DNA from: an uncultured bacterium
GTDB lineage: Bacteria > Auribacterota > Tritonobacteria > UBA1439
Length of the DNA: 5,660 bases
Reading direction: 5' to 3'
Assembly: GCA_937858775.1 (NCBI GenBank)
Contig: CALLYX010000450.1
Location: forward strand, 1 to 5,660
The notes under the pieces are model-generated. The model did not search any database. It had not been told where the DNA came from and saw only the letters and a program-made list of their open reading frames with translations. Every line of letters starts with the position of its first letter. The stretch's first letter is position 1. This document shows, in pieces, positions 4,940 to 5,660 of the stretch. A program made the translations under genes and the position numbers.

Positions 4940-5660
4940 GTGAAAGGGCGCGCAGGACCGGCCGTGATACCGGAGAAGTACCTCCGCTGCCTCTGGTACG
5001 ACCAGCGCCGCTTTCTCAAGCGCGCAATCCGCACCAGGGACGGGAAACGGATCAGCATCATCTCCCCCGGCGCATGGAACACGGGGCGCGGTCCGGATTT
5101 TTTCGACGGCGTCTTCAGGGTCGCGCGGGGCGGCACGGTGCGCGGCGACGTGGAGGTCCATCGGCGCCGGCACGATTGGCGCGCTCATGGACATCGCCGC
5201 GACCCCGCATTCAGCGGGGTGCGCCTCCACGTCTTCCTCCAGGATGACGGGAAAAGCGACCGTTGCGAGAGCCATTCCGGCGGCCGCCTGACCGAGATAT
5301 GCCTCCGCGGCCAGACCCGGAGGGGGCCCGGAACGTCTGCGCGCGCCATCGACCCGCGCGACTACCCGTACCGTGCCGGCGCTGCCCGGGGCCGGTGCGG
5401 CCCTGCGGCCCGGAAGGCCGGGCACCGGGCGGTGGCGCGGTTTCTCCGCGCCGCCGGAGAGGCGAGGCTTCGCGAGAAGTCGCGGCGCGCCGGATCGCTC
5501 ATTCTCCGGCTCGGGGGCGAGCAGGCCCTCTACCGCCTCATATTGGAGACGCTAGGATATTCCGCCCACAAGGACGGCTTTATCGGGCTCGCCGAGCTCC
5601 TGCCGTGGGAGGGGTTGCGGCGGATCGCCCTCGGGGAGGCAGGGGGGGGCGGCGCACGGG
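4940..5660 (+). CDS. DUF2851-family protein, N-terminal part (3' partial)
   Basis: The frame is open for 240 codons from GTG 4940 and leaves the window without a stop. I recognise the DUF2851 pattern from family knowledge: a short N-terminal helix with LRCLWYDQRRF (15-25), ISPGAWNTGRGPDFFDGVFR (41-60), GDVEVHRRRHDWRAHGHRRD (69-88) and VRLHVFLQDDG (94-104). A basic helical region follows, then QALYRLILETLGYSAHKDGF. Members are usually a little over 400 residues, so about half is present. The molecular function of the family is not established as far as I know. The conserved PD (52-53) and ExH (72-74), spaced across two predicted strands, recall the PD-(D/E)xK nuclease layout; that is inference. 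No signal peptide or membrane helix is seen. GTG 4940 is chosen for its Shine-Dalgarno; starting at 4964 would drop eight poorly conserved residues. Confidence 0.83.
   Translation, partial: MKGRAGPAVIPEKYLRCLWYDQRRFLKRAIRTRDGKRISIISPGAWNTGRGPDFFDGVFRVARGGTVRGDVEVHRRRHDWRAHGHRRDPAFSGVRLHVFLQDDGKSDRCESHSGGRLTEICLRGQTRRGPGTSARAIDPRDYPYRAGAARGRCGPAARKAGHRAVARFLRAAGEARLREKSRRAGSLILRLGGEQALYRLILETLGYSAHKDGFIGLAELLPWEGLRRIALGEAGGGGAR

Overview
The window comes from a G+C-rich bacterial chromosome (about two thirds G+C by eye, third codon positions mostly G or C). All seven supported genes lie on the + strand. Most of it is ordinary amino-acid biosynthesis: the 3' end of hisF, a complete hisI, then trpE and trpG. 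Three other genes are interleaved or follow: a beta-class DNA adenine/cytosine methyltransferase between hisI and trpE, a small-molecule-type SAM methyltransferase after trpG, and the 5' part of a DUF2851-family gene running off the right edge. The lineage cannot be fixed from the sequence alone. The separate hisI (no fused hisE), unfused trpE and trpG, very high GC3 and a DUF2851 gene would fit many G+C-rich or uncultivated phyla.

Layout. 1-133: end of hisF. 127-507: hisI, overlapping hisF by 7 nt, with a strong Shine-Dalgarno inside hisF. 508-561: short spacer. 562-1536: orphan DNA methyltransferase with clearly lower GC3 (about 74% by hand count, against about 97% for hisI and 86% for trpG), a sign of separate ancestry. 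1544-3019: trpE, starting 7 nt after the methyltransferase stop. 3020-3125: G+C-rich hairpin spacer. 3126-3692: trpG. 3693-3948: a 256-nt gap packed with stem-loops, an 11-G run with a G-quadruplex motif and a perfect 20-bp palindrome. 3949-4740: class I SAM methyltransferase. 4741-4939: second gap with three hairpins. 4940-5660: DUF2851-family protein, 3' partial.

How the genes work together. HisF and HisI act in histidine synthesis: HisI opens the ring of phosphoribosyl-AMP, and HisF later forms the imidazole ring. TrpE and TrpG together form anthranilate synthase, the first committed and normally tryptophan-inhibited step of tryptophan synthesis. TrpD does not follow TrpG here. The DNA methyltransferase has no restriction partner in the window and is best read as an orphan or housekeeping modification enzyme inserted between the two pathways. 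The SAM methyltransferase and the DUF2851 gene have no evident link to amino-acid synthesis. No convincing new multi-gene system is visible. The parts most worth a second look are the structured intergenic regions, the methyltransferase insertion, and a PD...ExH residue pattern in the DUF2851 protein.
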